DNA of 27,823 bases, taken from positions 37,268 through 65,090 of the forward strand of contig DGOW01000069.1 of assembly GCA_002390225.1 (NCBI GenBank). The letters run 5' to 3'. The DNA is from Gemmatimonadales bacterium UBA4456. GTDB taxonomy: Bacteria; Gemmatimonadota; Gemmatimonadetes; Longimicrobiales; Gaopeijiaceae. The position numbers and the translations under genes are program-made. The notes below the pieces were generated by a model. It did no database searches and was not told the DNA's origin. It saw only the letters and a list, made by a program, of their open reading frames with translations. Positions 21,425-27,823 of the stretch are shown here, one piece after another; position 1 is the first letter of the stretch; each line of letters starts with the position of its first letter.

Positions 21425-22894
21425 TTAGATGTTCAGTCCCCCGAGCGGGTCGAAGCCCTGGTGTCCCTTGCCCGGCGTCGGTCCCTCGTGCGGAGCGCGC
21501 GTGTAACCTGCGCTGCTCCGGCTGATCCGACGCTGCGCGACCAACGCCTCGAGTACGAGCTCACAAGCCGCGGCCCGGTGGCCGTCGTTCGAGCTTTCAG
21601 CGACGAGGCCTACGTTGCTGATGAGCTCCAGCAGGCCAGGGATCGTCGAGAAGCCCAGCACGCACGCGTTCGCGGCTGAGTCGTCTCCGACCTGCAGCGC
21701 CCCGCCTGTCTCGAAGTAGTCGATGATGTCGTCGACATCGGCACCCGCTGCCCTGACGTCGAAGGCCTGAGAGCACGCCTGCTGGATAAGCTCCCGCGCG
21801 ATGCGTCCGGCGCCGTGCAGCTCCCCTTCGTACTCGAGCTCCATCTTGCCCGTGATCGCCGGCAGCGCCGCGTAGAGGTCGGCGACCCTGGGGACGGCAA
21901 CGTCTTCACTGTGCTGGAGGGCGCGCTGTTCCGCATTCGAGACCACGGTCTCGATCACCGTGATCGGCATACGCTGGCTCACGCCGGAACGCTGGTCGAT
22001 GCGCTTGTCGTCCCGGCCCAGGAATGCGATCCGCTCGACGACTTCCTGCAGGAAGTCGGGGACCTGGACGCACGTGTCGTCGCGGGCCACCCATGCTTCC
22101 TGGCGCGTGATCTCGACACCGATCTCGAGATCCTCCGGGTAGTGCGTCCGGATCTCGGCTCCGATGCGGTCCTTGAGCGGGGTGATGATCTTTCCGCGTG
22201 CCGTGTAGTCCTCGGGGTTGGCCGTGAAGACCATGAGTACGTCGAGCGCGAGACGAATCGGATAGCCCTTCACCTGCACGTCCCCCTCCTGGAGGATGTT
22301 GAAGAGACCCACCTGGATCTTGCCCGCCAGGTCAGGTAGCTCGTTGATCGCAAAAATGCCGCGGTTGGCGCGTGGGAGCAGTCCATAGTGAATCGTCAGC
22401 TCGTCGCCGAGGATGTGCCCGCCCCGAGCCGCCTTGATCGGATCTACGTCGCCGATCATGTCCGCGATCGTCACGTCGGGTGTCGCGAGCTTTTCCACGT
22501 ACCGCGCATCGCGGTCGATCCACTCGATGGGGGTGGCGTCACCATGCTCCTCGATCATCTGCCGTCCGTACTTGGAGATCGGGCGGAGTGGGTCATCGTT
22601 CACCTCGCTGCCCGAGATGATCGGGATGTGCTCGTCGAAGAGCAGACCGAGCTGACGAAGGATCCGGCTCTTCGCCTGGCCTCGCAGTCCCAGAAGGATG
22701 AAATCGTGGCGGGCGAGGACCGCATTTACGATCTGCGGCACGACCGTTTCGTCGTATCCCTGCACACCCGGGAAGAGCTCCTCACTCGACTTCAGCTTCT
22801 GAACGAGATTGTGCCGCATCTCATCCTTGACCGAGCGGTGGGCGTAGCCGCTGGCCGTGAGTTCTCCGAGAGTGGAGGGGAGGGACTGGCTCAT
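21425..22894 (-). CDS. Mg-chelatase-like (MoxR-related) AAA+ ATPase
   Basis: 489 residues from ATG 22894; a longer frame to 22981 lacks family character. The AAA module spans about residues 40-330. Its Walker A is atypical, GLRGQAKS (69-76) with Ala before Lys75. The Walker B-like region reads GIFAINELPDLAGKIQVGLF, with Asn where Asp is usual before Glu. Both variants recur, as far as I recall, in this chelatase-like subfamily. The long insertion around DRDARYVEKLATPDVTIADM and the VKGYPIRLALDVLMVFTANPEDYT sensor segment are typical. It is the likely motor partner of the VWA protein at 15665-16957. The C-terminus is Gly/Pro-rich and ends GFDPLGGLNI. No chlorophyll or B12 chelatase gene lies nearby. 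Confidence 0.87.
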   Translation of the reverse strand: MSQSLPSTLGELTASGYAHRSVKDEMRHNLVQKLKSSEELFPGVQGYDETVVPQIVNAVLARHDFILLGLRGQAKSRILRQLGLLFDEHIPIISGSEVNDDPLRPISKYGRQMIEEHGDATPIEWIDRDARYVEKLATPDVTIADMIGDVDPIKAARGGHILGDELTIHYGLLPRANRGIFAINELPDLAGKIQVGLFNILQEGDVQVKGYPIRLALDVLMVFTANPEDYTARGKIITPLKDRIGAEIRTHYPEDLEIGVEITRQEAWVARDDTCVQVPDFLQEVVERIAFLGRDDKRIDQRSGVSQRMPITVIETVVSNAEQRALQHSEDVAVPRVADLYAALPAITGKMELEYEGELHGAGRIARELIQQACSQAFDVRAAGADVDDIIDYFETGGALQVGDDSAANACVLGFSTIPGLLELISNVGLVAESSNDGHRAAACELVLEALVAQRRISRSSAGYTRAPHEGPTPGKGHQGFDPLGGLNI

Positions 22895-22943
22895 GGGTAC
22901 TGTCCGGTTCGACGGGCGTCGAGGGTAGAGGGCACAGCGCGTC

Positions 22944-22964
22944 TTGGCGACCTTTGAAGGCCAA
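22944..22964. promoter_or_regulatory. Nested palindrome in the divergent AAA/ETF-QO promoter region
   Basis: TTGG-cga-CCTTTGAAGG-CCAA contains the palindrome CCTT-TG-AAGG nested inside TTGG/CCAA arms, about 50 nt before the AAA gene and 56 nt before the ETF-QO gene. It could be an operator for one or both genes. No regulator is identified. Confidence 0.3.
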
Positions 22965-23019
22965 ACGGTACACGCGTCCAACGGCGCGGATCCCCCTTCA
23001 ACAGCAGCCTGGAGTCGTC

Positions 23020-24705
23020 ATGTCCGAGGGCACAGCCGTCCTCAAGAGCATCGTTCGGTCTCGCGATGCTCAGCCGCCCCTTCCGCGTGACCGATTCATC
23101 GTTGCTGACCAGCCCGATGAAGAAGCGATTCCGATGGACGTAGTCTTCGTCGGTGGCGGCCCGGGTGGGCTCGCGGGGGCGATCGAACTGGCGCGGCTGG
23201 TGAAGGAAGATAATGAGAACGGGGGTGGGATCGGCGAGATCGAGATCGCGGTGCTGGAAAAGGCGGGCCAGCTCGGCGAGCACAATCTCTCGGGTGCTGT
23301 CGTGAACCCGAGCGCCTTCAAGGAGCTCTTCCCGGATCTTTCGATCGAAGACCTGCCGCTTCGTCAGCCGGTCACGAAGGAGGCCGTCTACGTCATGACC
23401 GAGTCGAAGTCCTTCCGGATTCCGACTCCACCGACGATGAAGAACCACGGCAACTGGATCGGGTCGATCTCGGAGATTGTTCGCTGGCTTGGTGAACAGG
23501 CGGAAGGGCTCGGGGTCAACGTGTTCCCGGGCTTCCCCGTCGACTCCCTGCTTGTTGAAGGCGACAACGTGATCGGCGTTCGAACGACGCCTTCGGGACT
23601 CGGGCGAGATGGTGAGCCAGCCAGCGCGGACGCGATGCCTGCCGTCGATCTGACCGCCCGCGTGACCGTGATCTCGGAGGGATCGCGAGGTCCACTTTCA
23701 CAGGCGTGGTTCGACTGGCAGAACGTGAAGGCCGAGAACCCCCAGATCTTCGCACTCGGGGTGAAGGAGATCTGGGAGGTGAAGCAGCCGCTCGACAGGA
23801 TCATCCACACCATGGCCTGGCCCCTGCCGACCGATGCGTTTGGCGGCAGCTTCATGTACCCGCTTTCTGATACCACCGTGGCGGTCGGCCTCGTCGTCGG
23901 TCTCGACTATGGGGACGCGCGGCTCGACGTGCATGAGCTGCTGCAACGGATGAAGCTGCATCCACTCTTTCGTGGGATTCTCGAAGGCGGTGAGATGATC
24001 GAGTGGGGGGCTAAGACGATTCCTGAAGGTGGGTATTACTCGGTCGCCGAGCGTCGTCATGGTGACGGCCTGATCGTGATCGGAGACGCAGCGGGCTACG
24101 TAGAAGTCTCCTCTCTGAAGGGCATCCACTACGCGATGCATTCCGGAATCATGGCCGCCCGCCAAATCTTCGAAGCGTTGAAGAAGGATGACGCCTCTGC
24201 GGATGCCCTGGCTGGCTACACGACCGCCGTAGATGACAGCGTGATCATGAAAGACCTCAAAGAACGCCGGAACATGCGTCTGGCGTTCAAAGGCGGATTC
24301 TTCTCCGGCGGTGCGAAGGCCGGGCTGATGACTCTTACGAAGGGGGCGTTCCCGGGTGGGAAGATCTCCATCGAGGAGGACGCGGCTGATCCTAAGCGGC
24401 TCGAAGGTGAGGCGGACCCGTTCGTTCCCGACGGGAAGCTGACCTTCTCTAAGGTCGATGCGGTCTACAAGTCTGGGAACCAGACACGGGACGACATCCC
24501 GTCACACCTGATCGTGGGCGAGGACGTGAGCCCCGAGGTCGCGGAGATGTATGTGCACCTCTGTCCGGCCGGCGTCTACGAGCGGGACGGGGACAAGCTG
24601 GTGGTCAATGCGCCGAACTGTGTGGACTGCAAGGCGACCGATGTGCTCGGACCGCGGTGGACGCCGCGCGAGGGCGGGAGCGGGCCGGCTTACCGGCAGA
24701 TGTAG
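23020..24705 (+). CDS. Electron transfer flavoprotein-ubiquinone oxidoreductase
   Basis: 561 residues from ATG 23020 (GGAG 5 nt upstream). ETF-QO passes electrons from ETF, reduced by acyl-CoA and other dehydrogenases, to quinone at the membrane. The FAD-binding VVFVGGGPGGLAGAIELA is at 41-58. The LGEHNLSGAVVNP segment and the second FAD motif LIVIGDAAGYVEVSSLKGIHYAM match the family. The C-terminal ferredoxin-like domain has Cys515 (HLCPAGVY), Cys534 and Cys537 (NCVDCKATD). The fourth cluster ligand, normally in a CKTCD-type motif, is Thr540. The EGGSGPAYRQM ending is normal, so the protein is full length. No etfA/etfB genes are in the window. Confidence 0.94.
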   Translation: MSEGTAVLKSIVRSRDAQPPLPRDRFIVADQPDEEAIPMDVVFVGGGPGGLAGAIELARLVKEDNENGGGIGEIEIAVLEKAGQLGEHNLSGAVVNPSAFKELFPDLSIEDLPLRQPVTKEAVYVMTESKSFRIPTPPTMKNHGNWIGSISEIVRWLGEQAEGLGVNVFPGFPVDSLLVEGDNVIGVRTTPSGLGRDGEPASADAMPAVDLTARVTVISEGSRGPLSQAWFDWQNVKAENPQIFALGVKEIWEVKQPLDRIIHTMAWPLPTDAFGGSFMYPLSDTTVAVGLVVGLDYGDARLDVHELLQRMKLHPLFRGILEGGEMIEWGAKTIPEGGYYSVAERRHGDGLIVIGDAAGYVEVSSLKGIHYAMHSGIMAARQIFEALKKDDASADALAGYTTAVDDSVIMKDLKERRNMRLAFKGGFFSGGAKAGLMTLTKGAFPGGKISIEEDAADPKRLEGEADPFVPDGKLTFSKVDAVYKSGNQTRDDIPSHLIVGEDVSPEVAEMYVHLCPAGVYERDGDKLVVNAPNCVDCKATDVLGPRWTPREGGSGPAYRQM

Positions 24706-24722
24706 GTCTGCTCCGGTTCTAC

Positions 24723-24750
24723 ATCGGGGGCTTCGGCATCAAGCCCCGAT
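24723..24750. terminator. Hairpin between convergent genes
   Basis: ATCGGGGGCTT (24723-24733) pairs with AAGCCCCGAT (24741-24750) around a 7-nt loop, with one bulged G. It fills the 44-nt gap between the ETF-QO stop and the convergent NTF2-like gene stop, so it can serve as a shared terminator for both directions. There is no clear T-run. Confidence 0.55.
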
Positions 24751-25313
24751 CACCGTGACGGAGCTTCTTCCATCTCGAGTACTTCACCCCCGGGGAGCTC
24801 GATGCGACCGCCTAACTGGAGCATCATGGGAGCCGTGTCGGCGTAGTCGGCCGCCCGAATGATCCGGTCACCCTGAAACTCGATCACCGTGACTCCGTTC
24901 GTGACAACCTCGGCTCCGGTGCCGACGCTGACCGCGCCCATCGGTCGGGCCTGGATCGCCGAAAAGACCCACTCGATCACCGCACCGCTCGAGGTCACGT
25001 GCACTTTCCCGACGTTCATGTAGACGTCGTCGGCCCAGGCATGCATGGCGTCGACGTATGCGACAATCTCCTGGATGCCCTGGTACGTATGCTGATTCGG
25101 GAAGTCGTCATAGGTGGCCTCGGGCCAGAACAGATCCTCGATCAGCTCTCGGTCGGCGCTCTCCCACGCCGCCATGAGCGAGCGGGCGGTCAGCTCCGCC
25201 TCTCGCAGTCGTTGATTCTCGGATTCGGACAGCTGTGTGCACCCAGACAGCGCGATGACCACCAGTGAGGCGAGCAGTGCCGCGCAGGGTCGGGAGGGCG
25301 TGGGCTGCTTCAT
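24750..25313 (-). CDS. SnoaL/NTF2-like domain lipoprotein
   Basis: 187 residues from ATG 25313, preferred over 25319 because of the AGGATGG a few bases upstream. The signal ends in IALSGC (lipid Cys25), a good lipobox, so it is predicted to be membrane-anchored outside the cytoplasm. Residues about 40-165 form an NTF2-like cone fold: LMAAWESADRELIEDLFWPEATYDDF in outline, HTYQGIQEIVAYVDAMHAWADD, then strands such as GAVIEWVFSAIQ and VTVIEFQGDRIIRAADYAD. It resembles SnoaL/limonene-epoxide-hydrolase-like or DUF4440 proteins; no catalytic residues are certain. It begins 12 nt after the amidohydrolase gene and is probably its operon partner. Confidence 0.8.
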   Translation of the reverse strand: MKQPTPSRPCAALLASLVVIALSGCTQLSESENQRLREAELTARSLMAAWESADRELIEDLFWPEATYDDFPNQHTYQGIQEIVAYVDAMHAWADDVYMNVGKVHVTSSGAVIEWVFSAIQARPMGAVSVGTGAEVVTNGVTVIEFQGDRIIRAADYADTAPMMLQLGGRIELPGGEVLEMEEAPSR

Positions 25314-25325
25314 GACCATCCTGAC

Positions 25326-26831
25326 TCAGCCCCCGCCGGACGCGAACAAGGTCAGTGCGGGGTCCTGTAGAAACACGTCGCCGACCGCGTCGAGGTCGTA
25401 GCGCCGCCACATGGCGATCCACTGGTCGAGCGCCTGTTGGGCGGATGCCGGTCCCCGCACGACGGTCTGCCGGGCGCGCACCTCTTCTTCGGTGGCCGGG
25501 GCCCGGTAGGCCGAGCGCTCGAAACGCTCACCGTTCTTCCACACGGCCTTCACGGACCGAACGTTGCCGATGTCCTCGAGCGGATTCCGGTCCAGCAGTA
25601 CGAAGGTCACGGGCCGGCCATGCTCGAGGACCCCGTGCTTGTCGGAGACCCCGATCGCTTCCGCTGCGACCCGAGTTGCGGACTCGATCGCGGCCATCGG
25701 AGAGAGACCTCCAAAATTGACCAGCTCCTCGAGCTCCCTGTGGAGGGCTGGGTACGGGTCCGATCGTGGCGTCGAGAAATCCGTGCCCGCGATGATGGGG
25801 ATACCCTGGCGGTGTGCTTGCCCGACGAGCGCGCGGGCGAAGTCCACGTCGCAGCGGTCCGAGAGCGGGTTGTCGGGGTCCTCGGCGGCGCGGGCGTACA
25901 TGGCGAGCGTCGCGTCGAGAATGGTTCCGTGAACCTGCATGGCGTCGAACAGCTCGGTGAAGATGGCCGATTCGGCGTCGAGATTACCGTACGGAGGTAC
26001 CTGGTCGTGATGGTATTCGGTGGGCGCTTCGGCCATGCCTTCCCACGCGAGGCGACAGACGTGGGAGACCACATCCACCCCGCTGTTGACGACCTCGAGT
26101 GGACGCGTCGGGAAGACCATGCTGTGTGCCCACACGCGCATGCCCTGGCGGTGAGCCTCCGTCGTGATGTCCCTCACGATCTCGCGCTCGAGGTTTGCGT
26201 AGACCTTGATGCCCGTCGCGTAGGTGCCCTTCGCTTGTGCTACCGCGGTGACCAGATCGGTCTCGCGTGTGATCGCCTGCATCCACGGTACCTCGCCCGC
26301 GGTTTCTCCGGCCGCCGAGGACTGGGGACGCGGATCTGCCAGGAAGGAGGGCCCAGCCATGAGCGCCGAGAAGTAGACGTCCGGGGCGTCGATCACGCCA
26401 AGACGTGAATCTCGAGCCAGACCGGCCAGGGCCCTGCCGTCCCCCGCCATGTCACGGACTCCAGTGATGCCCGCGTACAGCATGCGGTACAGCTCGGCCT
26501 CGGCGCGTTCACGATTCGGCGCCGTGGCGAGGTGTACGTGCGAGTCGATGAGACCGGGGATCACGAATCCCCCACCCAGATTGATGGCGACTGCGTCGCG
26601 AGGTGCGTCCGGGCCGGACAGCAGCTCACGCCGGCTCGAGACGGTCAGGATCTCGTTGCCGCGGATCGCCATGGCGGCGTCCTCGATGGGCGGTCCACCG
26701 CGGCCGTCGATGAGTGTGAATCCGTACAGCACCTCGAGCGGGGCCGCGCCGAGATCCTGGGCGGACGCAGGGGCTGTCTGGCTCAGCGCCAGGGCGGCGG
26801 CGAGTGTGGAATGCAGAAGAAAGCGTATCAT
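25326..26831 (-). CDS. Secreted metal-dependent amidohydrolase with truncated NTF2-like tail
   Basis: 501 residues from ATG 26831; a longer frame to 26930 lacks a signal, whereas this start gives a signal peptide with cleavage after PASA (residue 24). Metal-site features of the imidazolonepropionase/prolidase-like group: DSHVH (96-100), Lys in GIKVYANLE as the probable carbamylated bridge, WAHS and VVSHVCRLAW histidines, and the late Asp in IAGTDFS. The segment HGRPVTFVLLDRNPLEDIGN closes the beta-sandwich. After it come about 35 residues, QWIAMWRRYDLDAVGDVFLQ and on, that read like the first helix of an NTF2-like domain, but the gene stops at ...FASGGG. Substrate unknown; probably a dipeptide or cyclic amide. 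The 119-nt region upstream holds only a weak AACAC/GTGTT hairpin. Confidence 0.88.
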   Translation of the reverse strand: MIRFLLHSTLAAALALSQTAPASAQDLGAAPLEVLYGFTLIDGRGGPPIEDAAMAIRGNEILTVSSRRELLSGPDAPRDAVAINLGGGFVIPGLIDSHVHLATAPNRERAEAELYRMLYAGITGVRDMAGDGRALAGLARDSRLGVIDAPDVYFSALMAGPSFLADPRPQSSAAGETAGEVPWMQAITRETDLVTAVAQAKGTYATGIKVYANLEREIVRDITTEAHRQGMRVWAHSMVFPTRPLEVVNSGVDVVSHVCRLAWEGMAEAPTEYHHDQVPPYGNLDAESAIFTELFDAMQVHGTILDATLAMYARAAEDPDNPLSDRCDVDFARALVGQAHRQGIPIIAGTDFSTPRSDPYPALHRELEELVNFGGLSPMAAIESATRVAAEAIGVSDKHGVLEHGRPVTFVLLDRNPLEDIGNVRSVKAVWKNGERFERSAYRAPATEEEVRARQTVVRGPASAQQALDQWIAMWRRYDLDAVGDVFLQDPALTLFASGGG

Positions 26832-26950
26832 CTCATGGACAGGCCCGGAGGCCACTCCTCGCTTCGGACGGTGATGATGGGGGAATCGCGGATCCCTCCC
26901 ATTCGGGCAACACTCAACGGTGTTTCGCACGGAGCAAGGAAAAAGGTCCG

Positions 26951-27805
26951 TCAGGCGTCGTCCCCGATGTCCAGGCCGATCCCGGTCGGCGTCACGACGA
27001 GAGTGGGCAGAATCGTACGGACCGGTTCTGCGCCGTACCCCTCCAGTGCGTCGTCGGCAGACTCGTATCGCGACAGTGCCTCGATCGTTTTGATTGTGGG
27101 GAAGACCATCGGGAGCTCACCACGATCCAGTCGTCCGAGTGCTTCCCGTGGCGAGAGCCAGAGCGCGTCCGTCATCTCTCGTGGGTCGACGATTGCGGTC
27201 GCGCCAGGTCGCACCTTCGCCGCGAAGAAGCGGGTGTCGTAGCGCCTTGGCTCTGGTTCGGGGGTGATCCAGTGCGCGATGTACTCGATGGCGTCGCCTG
27301 CGATCCGGCATTCCATGCGCGCGATCGCCTCCTCAAAGCTCAGCCGGTCGCCCATGAGCGCATCGCGAATCTCATCGATGGCCGGGTCTTCCGCTGCGGT
27401 GGCGGGCGCAGATCCGTCGGCGCGGAGCCCGACCATAATGCCCGTCTCCTCGAATGCTTCTCGGAGTGCTGCGAGGTAATAGGCGATCGCTGGTGGGTCA
27501 CCGTCGTGCTCGAGGCGATCGCGCGCCGTATCGGTATCCAGGTCATCCAGCAGCGAGACGACCCCGGGGAGGGCGTCGGAGTTGTCGACACGGCCCCCGG
27601 GGAAGACGTACGCACCCGGCACGAATCCGGCCTTCCGGCTCCGGCGCATGAGGAGCACTTCCATGCCACCCTCACCGTCCCGAAGCAGGACGATGGTCGC
27701 CGCCGCCCGAGGCGCTACCGGCATGTCGGGCGGATCTTCGATCGTCTTGGCGAAGCCCTCCGGGAGCTCCTCGAAGGGGATGATGAACTCATCGTGCGGG
27801 GTCAA
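26951..27805 (-). CDS. Nudix hydrolase, NUDT19/CoA-diphosphatase-like; 5' end uncertain
   Basis: At least 284 residues. The first candidate start in the window is TTG 27805, but the frame stays open to the window edge at 27823, so the real start may lie outside. VLLMRRSRKAGFVPGAYVFP (50-69) and GGRVD precede the Nudix helix LREAFEETG (114-122). The glycine of the Nudix box and its REAFEETG half are separated by about 40 extra residues, as in the NUDT19 (RP2p) type rather than the compact MutT type. These enzymes cleave nucleoside diphosphate-X bonds, often CoA derivatives. Catalytic Arg and Glu residues are intact. The C-terminal half contains FFAAKVRPGATAIVDPREMTDALWLSP, in outline typical of the family. 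Confidence 0.87.
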   Translation of the reverse strand: MTPHDEFIIPFEELPEGFAKTIEDPPDMPVAPRAAATIVLLRDGEGGMEVLLMRRSRKAGFVPGAYVFPGGRVDNSDALPGVVSLLDDLDTDTARDRLEHDGDPPAIAYYLAALREAFEETGIMVGLRADGSAPATAAEDPAIDEIRDALMGDRLSFEEAIARMECRIAGDAIEYIAHWITPEPEPRRYDTRFFAAKVRPGATAIVDPREMTDALWLSPREALGRLDRGELPMVFPTIKTIEALSRYESADDALEGYGAEPVRTILPTLVVTPTGIGLDIGDDA

Positions 27806-27823
27806 CGGCCGGCCGCCATTCCG

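Noticed and set aside
15665..22894. VWA plus AAA pair as an aerobic cobaltochelatase (CobT/CobS) linked to the B12 genes
   Set aside because: No CobN-like large subunit and no corrin ring synthesis gene is present; the nearby B12 genes are all for uptake. Both proteins fit the general chelatase-like AAA/VWA type better.
25437..26408. 323-codon open frame antisense to the amidohydrolase gene
   Set aside because: The opposite strand encodes a clear metal-dependent amidohydrolase with signal peptide and metal motifs; this frame is its shadow.
1..27823. CRISPR arrays, tRNA/rRNA genes, insertion sequences or prophage
   Set aside because: I saw no regularly spaced repeats, cloverleaf-like sequences, transposase motifs or terminal inverted repeats with target duplications on reading both strands.

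Overview
This 27.8 kb window is a high-GC, gene-dense chromosomal segment from an aerobic, respiring bacterium with a Gram-negative type envelope. It has a TonB-dependent receptor, several lipoproteins and an aa3-type terminal oxidase. Gene style (many lipoproteins, a secreted amidohydrolase with an NTF2-like tail, a Mg-chelatase-like AAA/VWA pair, GTG starts and 1-4 nt overlaps) would suit Gemmatimonadota or a related lineage. That placement is inference only; no rRNA or phylogenetic marker is present. I see no tRNA, rRNA, CRISPR array, transposase or phage gene.

Layout. 1-1365: end of an amidase-signature hydrolase with an extra C-terminal beta-rich domain. 1489-3671: a four-TM protein, a strong hairpin, a MORN-like protein whose lipoprotein signal is out of frame, a 34-residue membrane microprotein and a class-V aminotransferase-fold enzyme. 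3681-4250 (-): a DUF192 lipoprotein. 4400-10040: a tightly packed respiratory operon running Trm112-like protein, diheme cytochrome c lipoprotein, 56-aa TM protein, CoxB, CoxA, subunit III, a subunit IV-cytochrome c fusion, a second subunit III, and a small CPVC protein. 10093-15377: a vitamin B12 uptake locus with two cobalamin riboswitches, one before btuF-btuC-btuD and one before btuB. 15528-16957 (-): a VWA protein with a tiny overlapping lipoprotein gene. 16992-19556: MutY, a creatininase-family hydrolase and an SDR. 19560-21402: an Lrp/AsnC regulator divergent from a Cys/Met-metabolism PLP enzyme. 21425-22894 (-): a Mg-chelatase-like AAA ATPase, the likely partner of the VWA protein. 23020-24705: ETF-ubiquinone oxidoreductase. 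24750-27805 (-): an NTF2-like lipoprotein, an amidohydrolase and a Nudix hydrolase.

How it fits together. Electrons enter the quinone pool through ETF-QO and leave through the cytochrome oxidase. CoxB carries CuA but no cytochrome c domain, whereas the subunit IV homologue carries a C-terminal heme-c domain placed in the periplasm by its three-helix topology. The B12 locus is a complete uptake route (outer-membrane receptor, binding lipoprotein, permease, ATPase) under product feedback, with no B12 synthesis gene visible. The most interesting leads are the subunit IV-cytochrome c fusion with its small companion proteins, the hairpin and apparent frameshift around 1947-2034, the missing fourth Fe-S cysteine in ETF-QO, and several microproteins.
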